From the NCBI GenBank assembly GCA_033297075.1, contig MU858139.1, positions 1 through 64,000 on the forward strand: a stretch of 64,000 bases of DNA. The letters run 5' to 3'. This document shows, piece by piece, positions 12,571 through 27,645 of this stretch. Below the pieces are notes generated by a model. The model was not told where the DNA came from. It worked only from the letters and a program-made list of their open reading frames with translations, and did no database searches. This DNA is from Rhypophila decipiens (Eukaryota; Ascomycota; Sordariomycetes; Sordariales; Naviculisporaceae). A program made the translations under genes and the position numbers. Position 1 is the stretch's first letter; the number at the start of each line of letters is the position of its first letter.

Positions 12571-14181
12571 GTTTTCAGTGCCTAACCTGTTCTTGTCTCT
12601 GATGCGACAGCAGTGAACTTAGGTGTGGCAAGGTCGTGTTGAAGACAAGATGCCCAGCTCACATTTGCTCCTTACGAGCTAAACAAGTTAAGTCCAAAAA
12701 GCTCGGGGCAATGGCCGGAGACATTGTCAAAGTGGAAACATTGATGACTTATGGATCCTGATCGATTACTCGATCGACTCAATCCCGAGAAGAGCTGACA
12801 TGGTGTGTCGCACCTTGTATCTTCTCGATCCTCGCACAAAAGCAGTTTGAAACGCTCCAGCAGCGACTGAAGGCAACCATGTTACCTAAGAAGTCAGCTC
12901 TTACTCGGACCCCAAATCTTGGGCTCTTACTGGGAAGCTGATTTGGGCTGACCGAAATGGATGAGCATGGTGATCTGCAAGATGCCGTCTACCGTCCCAC
13001 GCGAGGTCCTTATGTCGTTCTTGGTAAACAGTCCAAATCTCACCATATTACTACGCTGCATTCGCTTCCTGCTGGAATACTAGTAGGCCAGCTTACAAGT
13101 TCTCATTTGATTGGTCTGCGCCATATACTCTATTTATTTTCGGGCACAGCTACCAGCTACCAGGGCTCAAATCTTGCTCACTGCCACCCTCAGCAAGGTC
13201 GCCACGAGGGCTCGCACAAAACTGGGAACAAAAAGACAAGACACCCAAGCCTCACCCCCGGAATCAAGTCGGCGTTATCGGGCACCTACCGCGCCTCTGG
13301 GCTGGTACGCGAATATTACCTCGTGCCGATAGAGGTTTCATCAAAGGGTCTATACGCCTCCTTCCAACTTCAATATCACACTTTGCCGTTTGCATCAACC
13401 ACTGACGATAAAATTACTTGCACACCATAAACTATGAATCCTTCGATTTCATTCTGAGCGAAGGCTCCGATCATTGCCCGAATCGGGTGATAGGGAGACT
13501 TACATAGTACCCTTAAATCTGCGCCTGTGGTCCAGATCACCATTGACTTATAGGTAGTATTAGGTGAGATGAGGAAATAAATTACAATATGCCTAATTTC
13601 GGTCAGTATCCGTACACAAATCATGGAGGCGCGGTGCCGCTTGGGGGCGCCGCCTAACCGGTTCAGTGTCACCTCGGATAAGGTGGCCTAGAACGATTCC
13701 TTCTATAACTACAGCGGCTCAGCTCTCTCGGAATCTGAAACGATACCCCAAGGCAGCACGACGGGGTCGAATTGATTGGTCCCGGCTTCTGGAAGCCGCC
13801 GGGAAGCAGGCGAGTTACTGACATTTACAGTAAATACGACATACAGTACAAGACCACCCTCCATCCTGCAGAGTGCAGACCCAACTTCCCCAGCGACGAC
13901 AGCTCATCATCACTCACAATATACCCGATGAACAGCTCGCTTTCTGACTTCAACCATCTTTCCTCACCCGCGGTGCCGCAATTACTTCCGGTCCCCTTGA
14001 CGACAAGCACTACGGGTTTCTCTTTCGCCCCGTATTTTCCGTTTCATCGACTTTTGTCCAACTATTTCTTGTGGCCCAATCCATTGATCCTCCAGCTGCG
14101 AGTACCAGCTTCCTTCCTCACCGAGCATACCTCCAGCTCCGAGTTCGTGGCTCCCCACCAAACTCAAAACAATAAACAACC
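12571..14181. other. Intergenic region between divergent genes
   Basis: About 1.6 kb separating the minus-strand rhodopsin-like gene from the plus-strand dehydrogenase, so it holds both promoters. Open frames at 12957-13430 (+), 13376-13672 (-) and 13772-14194 (+) have unnatural composition for protein and no recognisable domain. Confidence 0.55.
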
Positions 14182-15850
14182 ATGGCGAGCTTGATATGGC
14201 ACCCTATACGCCGCCTCCTTTTCGGACCACCAAGTGCTCCGAGCATTTCGTTCGACCCCGCGCGGGATATCCCGTCCCTCGCGGGCAAGGTGATCCTCAT
14301 TACCGGGGGAGCAGTAAGCTTTTCTTCTTGTTTCTTGTTTACCAACTCTGATCCTACCTCACATTGTGCCTCTCCCGTGTACCATCCGAAAGCTTGGTCC
14401 ACAGCGAGCACTCAATTTCAAAGCCTCAACTAACCACCCGATTGATTCTCGATCAGGGCGACCTCGGTAAGGCGCTGGCAATCGAGCACGCCCGCCACGG
14501 TCCTGCACAGATATACATTGCCGATCTTGCCCAAGAAGACAATGGCGAGGCTGTTATCAGATCCATCAGGGAATCTGCCTCCCTACCTCCTGCGGGAGAT
14601 GGTGGTGTGTTGATCAAATTCATCGATGTCGACCTCGCGTCCTTTGAGTCTGTCCGGAAGGCAGCAGGCAGACTCAGGGCGGAAATTGGCCGACTCGATA
14701 TCCTGGTCAACAATGCTGGTGTTGTTCTCATGAGGAATGAGGTATCTGTTGATGGTGTGTTTTCTCTTTTCTTGCGTTCTCCTCGTAACGTGCCCGACTG
14801 TCACTGTAACACCCAAGCAACGGTTGCCTTACTTGTACGATGCTCAATATAATATACTGATATCTGCTTTGATAGGCTACGAACTAACCTGGGCAATCAA
14901 CTTCATGGGCCACGCCCTACTAACCAAGCTGCTCCTCCCAACCCTCTTGTCGACAGCATCACAGCTGGAGTCTTCTGATGTGCGGATTATCGTCGTCTCC
15001 AGCGAAGGCCACGCCATGGTCCCCCGCGGTGGTATCGCATTTGACCAACTCAAGACCCCCTGCAAAGATATTGTACGTGCTTGCCTCCTACGTCTGCGCC
15101 TCAGTTCACAATTGTCCTGTGCATGGTGGCTGCTACCAAAATCCTATCCATATCTTGGCTGAGATTCCGCCTCAGCCACTCCACCCCCTTGCATGTACTT
15201 TTGATCCTTCGGAACAACGTGGAGTACTTCTGAAGGTTGTTGTTCTGCTCAGACCTGTTATTCCACCAATCATATTTCTTCATCTCCTTCCCCATATTCT
15301 CAGCACCAAATCTGTGCTCACAAACAGACAACATGAAGATGACTAACAAGCCTGCTAAATCCTTACGTTGCTGTTGGTGATGTAGTCATACGTCCACAGA
15401 TACGGCCAAACCAAGTTGGCATTGATCCTCTATGCCAAGTCATTGTCCCTTCTCCATCCGGAAATAACAACCGTCTCAGTCCACCCAGGCAGGATCCTAA
15501 CAGGCTTGTTCCGACGGTTGCAAAAGGATAGCAAGCTGTTCAAGTACACTGCTTTGATCACGCCTTTGTTTACCACGAGTGTGGAGAATGGAGTCCGGAA
15601 TCATTTGTGGGCTAGTACTGCGCCTATACATCAGGCGAAGACTGTCGAGGCCCGGGATGGGGCAGCAGCTACAGGCAACAGTGACAATAAAAGTCCGAAC
15701 CTGGGCGTTGTGGTGAGCGGGACATATTACGAGCCTGTTGGAGTTACGGGGAAGGAGTCTGCTCTTGCTCAGGATGAAGCGTTACGGGTTCGACTCTGGG
15801 AGTGGGTTGAGGGCGAGCTTGATGGACAGGTCACTGGTACAACGGCTTGA
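14182..15850 (+). CDS. Short-chain dehydrogenase/reductase
   Basis: NAD(P)-dependent SDR of 363 residues. Exons are 14182-14313, 14457-14754, 14876-15072 and 15386-15850, total 1092 nt. The nucleotide-binding loop TGGAGDLG falls at residues 41-48 and is created by joining exons 1 and 2. NNAG follows in DILVNNAGVV. The catalytic Ser is in VVSSEGHA, and the YxxxK pair is YGQTK (Tyr215, Lys219). Length and the long C-terminal region resemble the retinol-dehydrogenase/WW-oxidoreductase-like SDRs of fungi. The third intron (313 nt) is much longer than the others; its acceptor is supported because it brings SYVHRYGQTK into frame. The substrate is unknown. The N-terminus carries no clear membrane segment. 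Confidence 0.9.
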
Positions 15851-16065
15851 TTTTGTAAAACAGTCAGTTGGGATATCCGAGTCTGACATCTCGGTAGCAT
15901 CCTTTATATAGCCACCGCGATAAGAAGGATAAAGTTCGGTATCCACATCGATATCTGCAATAATAATATGTACCGAGTATCTACATCTATCAAAGCAACC
16001 AGTCCAAGTCACATAATGCACACCGTCTCTGCCACAAGCCTCAAGCCATTCACGAGGGCAATCGA

Positions 16066-17338
16066 CTAAGCCATGGTAGGTGCAGGAGCGCTGTACTCGG
16101 TCGACCAAGACGCTGTATATGTCGAGGTGGCAGTGATATACGGAGAGGTGCCCACAAACGTCGCCGAGGTGACGACGGATTTGGAGATCCAGCTACTCCA
16201 TCGCGTGGCGCTGGTGCTTCCTTCCAACACAGGGCCAACGCTCACGGCGGTCGTCTCGGCCCATGCGCCGGACCAGACTGTTGGTCCGGGGATTGGGTAC
16301 GTCGTTGTGCAAGGTGCTGTGCGGGTTGCTTTGGATTCGGTTGAGCAGTAGACCTGTGAGATCACCTTGTTAGCTATTATCCTTGCCTTTTGCTTCCAAT
16401 AAAAAAGATATTGTAACGGTTCCTCGGAGAGAGGGGGGCCAAGGGTGAAAAGGCATAACCTGCAGGAGAGAACTGCAGTGATGGAGGAGACATACATCAT
16501 AAACAATACCAGGATCCTCATACTTGTATGCTCCCGGGAAGGACACTCCATCGGTGGGTAGCGCTACCTCGCCGTCACCTACGACCTCGAGCTGCACGCA
16601 GTTGGGGTAGAACTGGATCCCTCGGCGGGAGTTCTTGAGGTAGGAAGCGTCTGCCTCGTGGAGTCCGACCAGTTCCGCTCGGAGGAGGTAACTATACCAA
16701 GCAAGCTCACACGTCAGTCCCCAATTTCCCATAAGGAGGGCCAAGCGGCTTCTGAAGGTGAAACTACTTACAAACCAGCCTTCAACCCAGCAGGAATGCG
16801 CACGTGCATGAGCCCTTTATTGGCCTTGATATCCGAGGTAGTAGCCCACTTGCCGGCCCCATACGGCTTGTCGCTCGTCTCGTACAGGCCCTTCTCCCAG
16901 ATCTTGACAAATGAATTGTCAGCGGGCGGGTCGGGAGACAAGTACACCATTGCCGGCCCGTGGTGCGAATAATCGATGATGTCGTCGGACGCGGAACGAT
17001 TGTCGTGATGCCAGTCTAGCGTCAGGTTATCGCCGGGCTGGACCTGGATCGTGTGCGGGACCTGCTTGTCGCCTAGCACGTTGCATCGCATGTCGATTGA
17101 GTCGAGGTCTTTGACGGGCGAGTTGGCGTAGCCCCTTGGGGGAGGGCCATTGTAGGCTGGTGTGCGGATTCCGCGGAAGGTTCCTTGGTCTACGCCGTTG
17201 ACGAAGACGCCCTGCTTGGTGTTAGAGATGTGGTCTAGTAGTTCTAGTTGACAGTTGAGGTCAACTTACCCAGATATAGGTGTGAGCTGTTGCCAGGCTT
17301 AGGCTCGAGGCGAGGACGGCAAGGATATCAGACCTCAT
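16066..17338 (-). CDS. AA9 lytic polysaccharide monooxygenase (former GH61)
   Basis: Secreted copper enzyme that oxidatively cleaves cellulose or hemicellulose. It has 330 residues; exons on the minus strand are 17338-17270, 17211-16772, 16691-16496 and 16353-16066 (993 nt). An 18-residue signal peptide ends at LATA, so mature His1 (HTYIWG) is exposed as the histidine brace requires. The second copper His is in YSHHGPAMVY (about 106). The outer-sphere His is in LVGLH (about 181), and QFYPNC supplies Gln196 and the axial Tyr198. GVSFPGAYKYEDPGI and YPIPGPTVW are typical AA9 C-terminal marks. Odd points: the segment between the conserved His and Gln is about 15 residues rather than 9, and a Ser/Thr-rich tail of about 70 residues follows with no CBM1. 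Electron donors could be the AA8 or AA12 proteins elsewhere in the window (inference). Confidence 0.93.
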
Positions 17339-18478
17339 TTTGTTGTTGACAGGTTCCGAGGCCTAATTACCAAAAAGAAACAGAGAAAAGGTAGGAAAGA
17401 AGAGAAGCCTCATAGTGGCATTCTCCGCATGTTATACTCCTGTTTCTAGAACCAAGAACACAGTCTCGTCTAGCGTCAGTCGGTAACTTCGGTACAGCGT
17501 AGCAGGCAGACTGGGGTTGATGTTCTCTTGGTAATTGCAAGATTGATTAATTCTTCGGTGCGCTTGCGACCCGACCTGGTAAACGGCAGCATCTTGATTG
17601 ACTTGTAATATCGCGGGGGAAGCACTGTTGCTTTTAGCCGCCAGTCTGCTAGTAGCTTGTAAGAAAAAGAAGCGAATAGGGGGAGCGCGGGATCTGCTTC
17701 CGTTTCCAAGGGCTGGGCATGATCACTCAAATGTGCCCAAGTCTTGTGTGCCATCTATTGAGAATGGAAATCCAAATGAGCTCGGGAGAGGCTTGTTAGC
17801 ACTTATACCGGTGTGGGCCGTGATTACGGCATCACCAACTCCGATCAACAAATGCTTGCTTGGCACGGGGAGTTGCCGGTGCCGGTCTTGGCGCTCGGAG
17901 TGCGGGGCTTTGACAAGTCCAGGTCGACGAAGATTGATAAAAGTAAGACGGGCTGGAAATTTCCGATTCCGGGCTTGATAATCAAGATTCCCAGGCACCG
18001 TTTGTGGTCCGTGTATTGGCAGCTCCTCCCATCTCCCCCGAGCCCACCAATGAGACGCGGAAGCTCCACAGAAGGAAGCTCCGGACTCCGAGCGGTCAAC
18101 GCGGGGCAGGGGTGGATTTCGTCATCCCGAGCTGCATTTCAGGACGTTCGTGAGGGTGGCTGATAAATCAATCCACACCAAAACACACCGTCGGGGTTAG
18201 CAATTGCTCCAGCTTCCCACCAGATAGCGCCATCGATGATGCAAGTTTTGGGCCGTCTTTCTGCCAATCCCCATTGGGAATTTGAGAGAAGCTTGGAGAG
18301 CAATGGAATAAGGTAGTATTAGTGCCAATAGATGGCATCCACACATAAAAGACTCCACGATCTCTCCATTGTCGATGTGGAGGTGTCGAACATCATCTCA
18401 TCTCTCCGCCTTTACCATTCATCCTGAATCTAAAACGTCCCTCCTATCCATCACTCATCACCAAAACCTCAAAGCAAA
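17339..18478. other. Intergenic region between divergent AA9 and GST genes
   Basis: 1.1 kb holding two promoters. The only recognisable element is a TATA-like ACATAAAAG at 18342-18350, about 130 bp before the GST start. Short open frames here are not supported. Confidence 0.55.
18342..18350 (+). promoter_or_regulatory. TATA-like element of the GST gene
   Basis: ACATAAAAG lies about 130 bp upstream of the GST ATG. Position and sequence suit a TATA box; transcription start data are lacking. Confidence 0.4.
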
Positions 18479-19244
18479 ATGGGCTCCTCGGAAGATAAAC
18501 TAATCCTCTACACCAACCGTCGGTGCCCCTGGGCCCACCGCGCCCATATCGCCCTGAACGAGCTCAAGGTCCCCTTCAAAGAAGTAACCATCGACCTCGA
18601 CACCCCGCGCACACAAGAATACCTAGCCATCAACCCGCGCGGTCTGGTCCCAGCCCTCGACTACAACGGTGAGATCATAATCGAGTCGGCCATCGTAGCC
18701 AACTTCCTTGCCAACGCCTACCCCTCTCACTTGCTCCCGCCGTCAAATGCTCCAGGCGGTGCCCTCCAGCGGGCCAAGATCGACCTCTTCGTTGATGCCT
18801 TCATTGGAAAGTTCCAGGGTGGGCTGCATAAGCTCTTCACTGCCAAGACAGAGGACGAGACCAATGCCATTACTGAGGCGGCGATTTCTTCCCTGGTGAA
18901 GGAGGTTGAGCCTAGACTTGCCGATGCTGGTCCGTTCTTTGGGGGCAGTGATAAGCTCACTCAAGCTGAGGTATGTGCTCTAACACCTCGTATGCCCAAT
19001 CTGCACTTGACTAACAACAATATGAAAGGTCCTAACCGGCTCATTCGTCATCCGCCTGATTGCCCTCTCCAAGGCGGGCGTCTACTCGAAGGATCTTTGG
19101 CCAACCATCAAAAACAAGGCACCCAACTTTGGTAAATGGGCCGAGGCCGTTGCTGCCCATCCCAGCGTGACCGAGGCTTTTAACGAGCAGGACATTGTCG
19201 AGGGAACCAAGAAGAGGATTGAGAAGTTGAGGGCTGCTGCCTAG
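18479..19244 (+). CDS. Glutathione S-transferase (CPxA, omega-like)
   Basis: Cytosolic glutathione transferase of 235 residues in two exons, 18479-18970 and 19029-19244 (708 nt; intron 58 nt, phase 0). The N-terminal thioredoxin-like half begins LILYTNRRCPWAHRAHIAL; Cys16 in CPWA matches the catalytic cysteine of omega-type GSTs and dehydroascorbate reductases rather than a Tyr/Ser type. The cis-Pro/ES region is GLVPALDYNGEIIIESAIV, which binds glutathione. The helical C-terminal half runs from about residue 95. Expected activities are thiol transfer or reduction of oxidised small molecules. It is tail-to-tail with Pex16 (298 bp apart). Confidence 0.92.
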
Positions 19245-19541
19245 ATAGTATGGATGGGATTACTACGATGAATAATGAAGTATAACAATATCCAGCGCTG
19301 AGTACGGTTTGGTGGTATGATGTTCCATGTCAGTCACAATGTTTGACGTGTATATCACAAGCGAGAACCCACAGCCCAAGATATGACCAAGCTAGGAGGC
19401 TATCGAAGAAGAACATCATCAACTGGGACTTCCCCACAAGAGCCCAAACGTGACGAGGTAGCCGTGAACAAAAGCAATGGTATCATTTGATTTCATGCAT
19501 ATAATGTACAAAGAAAGGAAACCGTAGCAGAAACCCCAATC

Positions 19542-20898
19542 TCACGCGCTCGTGCTAAAGTAATAATTCTCCCAAAGATACTCATAATCCTCCAAAATGC
19601 CCCCAATCAAGGACGGCATGCGCCTCCTCACACCCTCAACCATGCCCTTTGTAACATTCTGATAAAACGCGCCCCTCATAGTCCACCAGCCCATAGCCCA
19701 GCCCCTACGAGCCCATTCCTCCCTCTCGAGCGGCGTGGTCCTCAGCCCGCGATCCCTCAGCTGCCGAGCCGCCATCTCGACCGCAAGCCCAATCACCCAG
19801 GGCGCCCAGCTCGCCTTCCTCCTCGTGCCATTCGGATACGTGCCCGTGCTCCTGCTCCTCGCCAGCGCCACAGCATAGATCAATGGCGCCAGGATATGCA
19901 ACACCTCTGCCAGCTGCGCAGACCCCTGCAGGCGATTCATCAGCTTGGTAGCGGGCTTGATATCATCCGCCGTAAGGACCTTGGAGAGCAAATAACCACT
20001 TATATCCCCCGGCGCGGGCAGAGACGGGAGACACATGCCCGTGCGAGGCATGATCCACTCCCCATTCGGGCCAATCTCGCCTCCCTTGACTGCCCCATTC
20101 CCGTTTGTAATCTGATTTTGCTGTCCATTCGCATGCCCATTGGCCCTTGCCTGATCAATAGCGTCATCTTCCTCTTCCATCATTGCTCTCAGCTCAGCTT
20201 CCTGTTCCTCCTCCGGTGTGGGCTCATCCGGAATAGGCGGCCGCTCAGGCAATACGGGACTAACAATCGGCCTCGACCGTGTGATCCTCAACAACAACAG
20301 TCGGCAAAATGCTTTGATAGCCTCTAACAAAATGACCACCCTCCACCGCGACTTCTCCCCGCGTCGTTTGGCAGCCATTTCACATAGCAACTCGATATAA
20401 TTGACGATTTGCAGCACATAGGCCACTCTTCTGTAGAGCGCGCTTTTGGCGGTCCAGAAGTTGGTATATCTGCTTCGTGGGGATGGAATCTCGGGAGCTG
20501 GTAATGATCCCCCGACGGCGGGAAGCTTGGATAACGACAGCGCATTGCGCAGGAGTGTGTCGTGGTAGAGGGATAGAAGTTGGACGCCGCTGTGGATTGA
20601 TTCGGATGCTATTTCTGCGTCGCGGAATCGGCCTGTATAACACAGAAAATTTGTCAGAGCGCGTTACTTGAGCAAAGGAAGAGGAAGAAAGGGAGCGCAT
20701 ACCGGGTATGATGTACGTCAGCGATCGCAGCGCCGACTCAATCTGCGCGACCTGGTGCGCATTCTTGGTGATGAAATCATCATATAGATGGATCCATTGA
20801 GACGGGAGGGATATGATCTTTTTGACTCCCGACGGGCCTTTCGGTGGTCGCGGTGGTGACCACGAGTTGAGGTTTGGGATGTCTGCTGGGTTCGACAT
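19542..20898 (-). CDS. PEX16: Peroxin Pex16, peroxisomal membrane biogenesis
   Basis: Pex16 acts in the ER and peroxisome membrane, where in mammals it recruits Pex3 and membrane cargo; in filamentous fungi it is needed for normal peroxisomes and Woronin bodies. The protein has 428 residues in two exons (20898-20703 and 20632-19542, total 1287 nt). The N-terminal YDDFITKNAHQVAQIESALRS and the region RYTNFWTAKSALYRRVAYVL match the family. The central part has an acidic, low-complexity insert (DEPTPEEEQEAELRAMM and a Gln/Asn/Gly run). The C-terminal half contains hydrophobic helices and EVLHILAPLIYAVALAR. I see no lesion. Confidence 0.93.
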
Positions 20899-21722
20899 TG
20901 CTGCACTCGTGCTTGTGATGATTTGGGCGGGCGGGCGACAATGGCGTTCAAGTCGTAATGCACAAGGGCGACATCTCCTGGATATGAAGGGTGTGGACTC
21001 TATGAAGGAATCTGTTGAATGAGTGCGACTGTTGAATTAGAGTTCGGTCAGTCGCAAGAGAGCTTGCTTCGAGGTTGAAGTGTCAACTTGGTTAATGACG
21101 AAATTGTCATTTGCTTGCCAGCACAGTCGCGTTTGGGCCGAGGCTTCAGGAGGGATGAGCTCTCTTGGCGCAGAAGGGGTTGGCAGGTGGTCCGGGCCCT
21201 TTTTCTGGGGAAGCGGAGAATCCTTGTATGCAGAATTTGGCGAAACCGGGGTCAAATATCGATCTATCGGGGGCATCATTGGTGAAGTGCAGAACTCCGA
21301 CAAGTCGATGACATGCAACAACAAGACTTTCACGCAAACCAACAAATTTTGCCAGAAAGTTGCCAATCATTACCATGAATAAGTGATCTCCTTAGACGAA
21401 AGAGCGTTGTTGTAATATTTTATTACTTTACTGGCAGATGAATCCCCGAGTGTACCAGGAACTCCTTGTTCACCAACCCATACCCCGTTATTACAAACAT
21501 TATATTACCCTTGCCTTGTGACAAAAATAAAGGAAGGTGCAATTCTAGGTCTATAATAAGACACGTCCGCGGGGAAAGTATATCTAGAAAGAGAGACAGA
21601 AGCAAGGACAGAAAGAATTCCCGGCTTGTGTGCCCATATGCTTTCCGCCGGTGTAACTGCGGACAGCCCCGTCTAACCCTTCCCATATTAAACGCCGAAT
21701 AGACGAAGAACAGATGAAGCTA
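20899..21722. other. Intergenic region
   Basis: About 820 bp between two minus-strand genes: promoter of PEX16 on the left, 3' region of the acyltransferase on the right. Short frames on both strands lack motifs. Confidence 0.55.
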
Positions 21723-23438
21723 TTACTTCTCGACCCTCTCATTGCCTCCATGTCCTTCTCCTCTGTGGCCAATGTCCTGCAACGGTATTTGTTGATGTTC
21801 AGGAAGCGACACCCCAAACGCCAATGCCTCTACCCGTTTCGCCAGCCTAACAGCCGGAGCATCCAAGAACCTCGTCCCAAAATCCGCCAAACAAACCAAC
21901 GCCATTCCCATGATCAAAAGGCCAACCCACCAAGTAACCGTCCTTTGCAATGTGCTCGAGACGCCAAACACGCTCCTCACGCCCCAGCCAATCTCTTCCT
22001 CTCTGGTCTCCGTCGCAGGCTTGTGCTCCCTCCCAAGGACATGGGCCTGCATCAGATTGAGGATCAGGTGCTGGAAGATGTAGAAGCAAAAGCTGATCTT
22101 CCCAGCGTACTGCGCAAAGCTGCTCATCAAGACCCAATTCTTGACAAACTGAATCCTGCCGACCGCCCAGACGGTCCCAAACGCGGCCACCGCGAGCCAG
22201 AAGTTCTTGCCCTTCTCCCCGCCACCGTAACTCCGCGGTGCAAGTTCCAGGATCCAGTTAAACGTAGGCGTCATATCAACCTTTCGAGGCGGCCAGCTAA
22301 GGATATACCCCGCAGCGAGCAACACCGTAATCTGCAGCGCTTTCTTCAACGTCCTCGACGACGATTTCTTGCATCTCCCGGTCTTCAAGGCCCCATCCAA
22401 TCCACCGGGCAACCTCATGTCCAAGTTTGTCGCCTCAGAGTGAGTTCCCAAGTGCAGTTCGGCAAGAAATGCACCCCCGAGAAACTCAAAGGCCGCCCAT
22501 CGTCCAATGAGCAATGTGTACGCCATCAAGGTCCCCGAAACCAGCAATCTCGTCCCGGGCCCTCTCAGCCTTGACAAAACAAGCAACACCAGGAACAAAA
22601 ACATGGAATGCACAAATTCCATAGGAATAGTCCACAAATGCGGGTTGTACCTCGAGTGCGGGCTCCCCTCGTCCCAATTCCACGGCCACATGACGCGATA
22701 GACTGCATCAATCGCCCAGTCGCTGATTTGCGCCCAGAGTGTTTCCTCGGGCTTCATAAAAGTCGGCATCCACCCAAACACAAACACCACAAATGCCGCG
22801 AGCGCAGTTGCCCCCAGTGGCGGTATACACAACCGAATTGGTCGCCGAAATGCGGATGAAGCAACCAAGGCCTGGGCCTTTGCCTGTCCTGCCGCTCTGA
22901 TCGCATCACCATTGCCGGTGCAATCTTGTGGATACAAATGCCCCAACGGCCGAAGCGAGAGCGCAAACCCCGAAATCACAAAGAAAACATGTACCATCGG
23001 CGTCCCGGAATACAACAATCGCACGTAGGGCAATTGCATAAACGACGACGAGGCCACATTTTGTTCTGTGTTATACCCGTAAAGGGGCAGAAAGAACTTG
23101 TGATTGTAATCGGTGTAATGGTACGCAAACACCGAACAAGCTGCTAGGCCACGGAGGCCATCGAGGTACGCAGTCGAACTCGTCGCGTGGAGTTTTTGTT
23201 GTCGCCGCCGTCGCTGTTCGCCGGGATTTGCGTTGGAGGATACGCAGGCCGATTCAGTTATAAAACTCGGCAATAGCGCGGTAAGCAACCGCCGAATCGA
23301 CGTCGTAGTGACTCTTTCGGTACCGGTAGTTCTCGATTTGTTGGTTCCACTGCCGCTGCCGATACTTCCGCTGCTGCCCCCAACCGTCGCCATCCTTCCA
23401 ACCAACAACCGAACCACCCCCCAGTCCAGAGGGCCCAA
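21723..23438 (-). CDS. Acyltransferase-3 family membrane protein
   Basis: Multi-pass membrane O-acyltransferase (acyltransferase 3 family, PF01757), 571 residues and apparently intronless. The family start is TAYLDGLRGLAACSVFAYHY, where the RG and His are the catalytic-site marks. It is followed by VHVFFVISGFALSLRP, the usual second signature, and by about ten hydrophobic segments to the C-terminus. The first 85 residues are Gly/Ser/Thr-rich and non-conserved, so translation might begin at the second Met (23393) rather than 23438. Members move acyl groups onto sugars, lipids or secondary metabolites; here the acceptor is unknown. A long open frame on the opposite strand (21714-22574) is only a shadow. 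Confidence 0.9.
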   Translation of the reverse strand: MGPLDWGVVRLLVGRMATVGGSSGSIGSGSGTNKSRTTGTERVTTTSIRRLLTALLPSFITESACVSSNANPGEQRRRRQQKLHATSSTAYLDGLRGLAACSVFAYHYTDYNHKFFLPLYGYNTEQNVASSSFMQLPYVRLLYSGTPMVHVFFVISGFALSLRPLGHLYPQDCTGNGDAIRAAGQAKAQALVASSAFRRPIRLCIPPLGATALAAFVVFVFGWMPTFMKPEETLWAQISDWAIDAVYRVMWPWNWDEGSPHSRYNPHLWTIPMEFVHSMFLFLVLLVLSRLRGPGTRLLVSGTLMAYTLLIGRWAAFEFLGGAFLAELHLGTHSEATNLDMRLPGGLDGALKTGRCKKSSSRTLKKALQITVLLAAGYILSWPPRKVDMTPTFNWILELAPRSYGGGEKGKNFWLAVAAFGTVWAVGRIQFVKNWVLMSSFAQYAGKISFCFYIFQHLILNLMQAHVLGREHKPATETREEEIGWGVRSVFGVSSTLQRTVTWWVGLLIMGMALVCLADFGTRFLDAPAVRLAKRVEALAFGVSLPEHQQIPLQDIGHRGEGHGGNERVEK

Positions 23439-24131
23439 TTGAGTTTCGATTTTCGAGACTTTCGAGATTCGAGAACCCGGCAGTTTGGTTCGTCTCGGCG
23501 ATTATTGATGCCGCTAACGCTGAAGAGTTTGGTCGAAGGATCACAATGACAGATCAATGGTTCCCAATATGGACGTCGATACGACGACACGCGCTTGTTT
23601 CAATGGGACTGAGCGGCTTTTGTACAGGGTTCGGACCTGCCAAGACTGTGTTCTTGACCGGATTCAGGATCCTTGTCGCGGATCTTGCCAAGGCTGATGG
23701 CGGTTTTAGAACCCGATCTGTTCCCTGATTTTTGCGAGCTTTTGCGAGATTTCGCGATGTTGGCTTCCGAGGATCTGACCATTTCCTGTTTTTTTTTTTT
23801 TTTTTTTTTTTTTTTTTGGTGCAAGATGCTTTTTATACATTGGCACGATAAGGGGTCGCTGTTCGGGAAATAAAATGCGCCATGGCTCTCAATGATAGTT
23901 GGGATGAAATCCGCCGAGGTGTCACAACAGCTGATACACACTGGCAGGAAAATGTCTTACATTCCGGGTCCGGTGCGGAGTGCGAGTACTCAACTACAAA
24001 AGCTACGGAAACAGCCAAGAAAGTGGGAAAATGAGAAGATGGAGGGTTTCTTCTTCCAAATATCAATACACCCTGGCAGCCACAGGCAGTCTCCCGTTGG
24101 GCAAGCCTCCTGCCTCCAACAAATACACGGT
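23439..24131. other. Intergenic region with a poly-T tract
   Basis: About 690 bp: promoter of the acyltransferase on the left and 3' end of the enolase on the right. It contains a run of about 29 T (23789-23817). No gene is seen. Confidence 0.55.
23789..23817. repeat. Poly-T homopolymer, about 29 nt
   Basis: Uninterrupted T run. It could be a slippage-prone microsatellite or the A-tail relic of a retrotransposed sequence on the minus strand. I see no target-site duplication or element body next to it. Confidence 0.85.

Positions 24132-27645
<3,514 letters not shown>

Noticed and set aside
12957..13430. A 157-codon frame between the rhodopsin-like gene and the SDR
   Set aside because: No motif, odd composition, no splice partner, and it lies where two promoters are expected.
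1104..17338. A secondary-metabolite gene cluster
   Set aside because: ABC transporter, GNAT, P450s and SDR are present but there is no PKS, NRPS, terpene cyclase, DMATS or pathway regulator.
21714..22574. A 286-codon open frame on the + strand
   Set aside because: It is antisense to the acyltransferase-3 gene, whose minus-strand frame has clear family motifs; the + frame is Arg/Pro/Gln-rich shadow.
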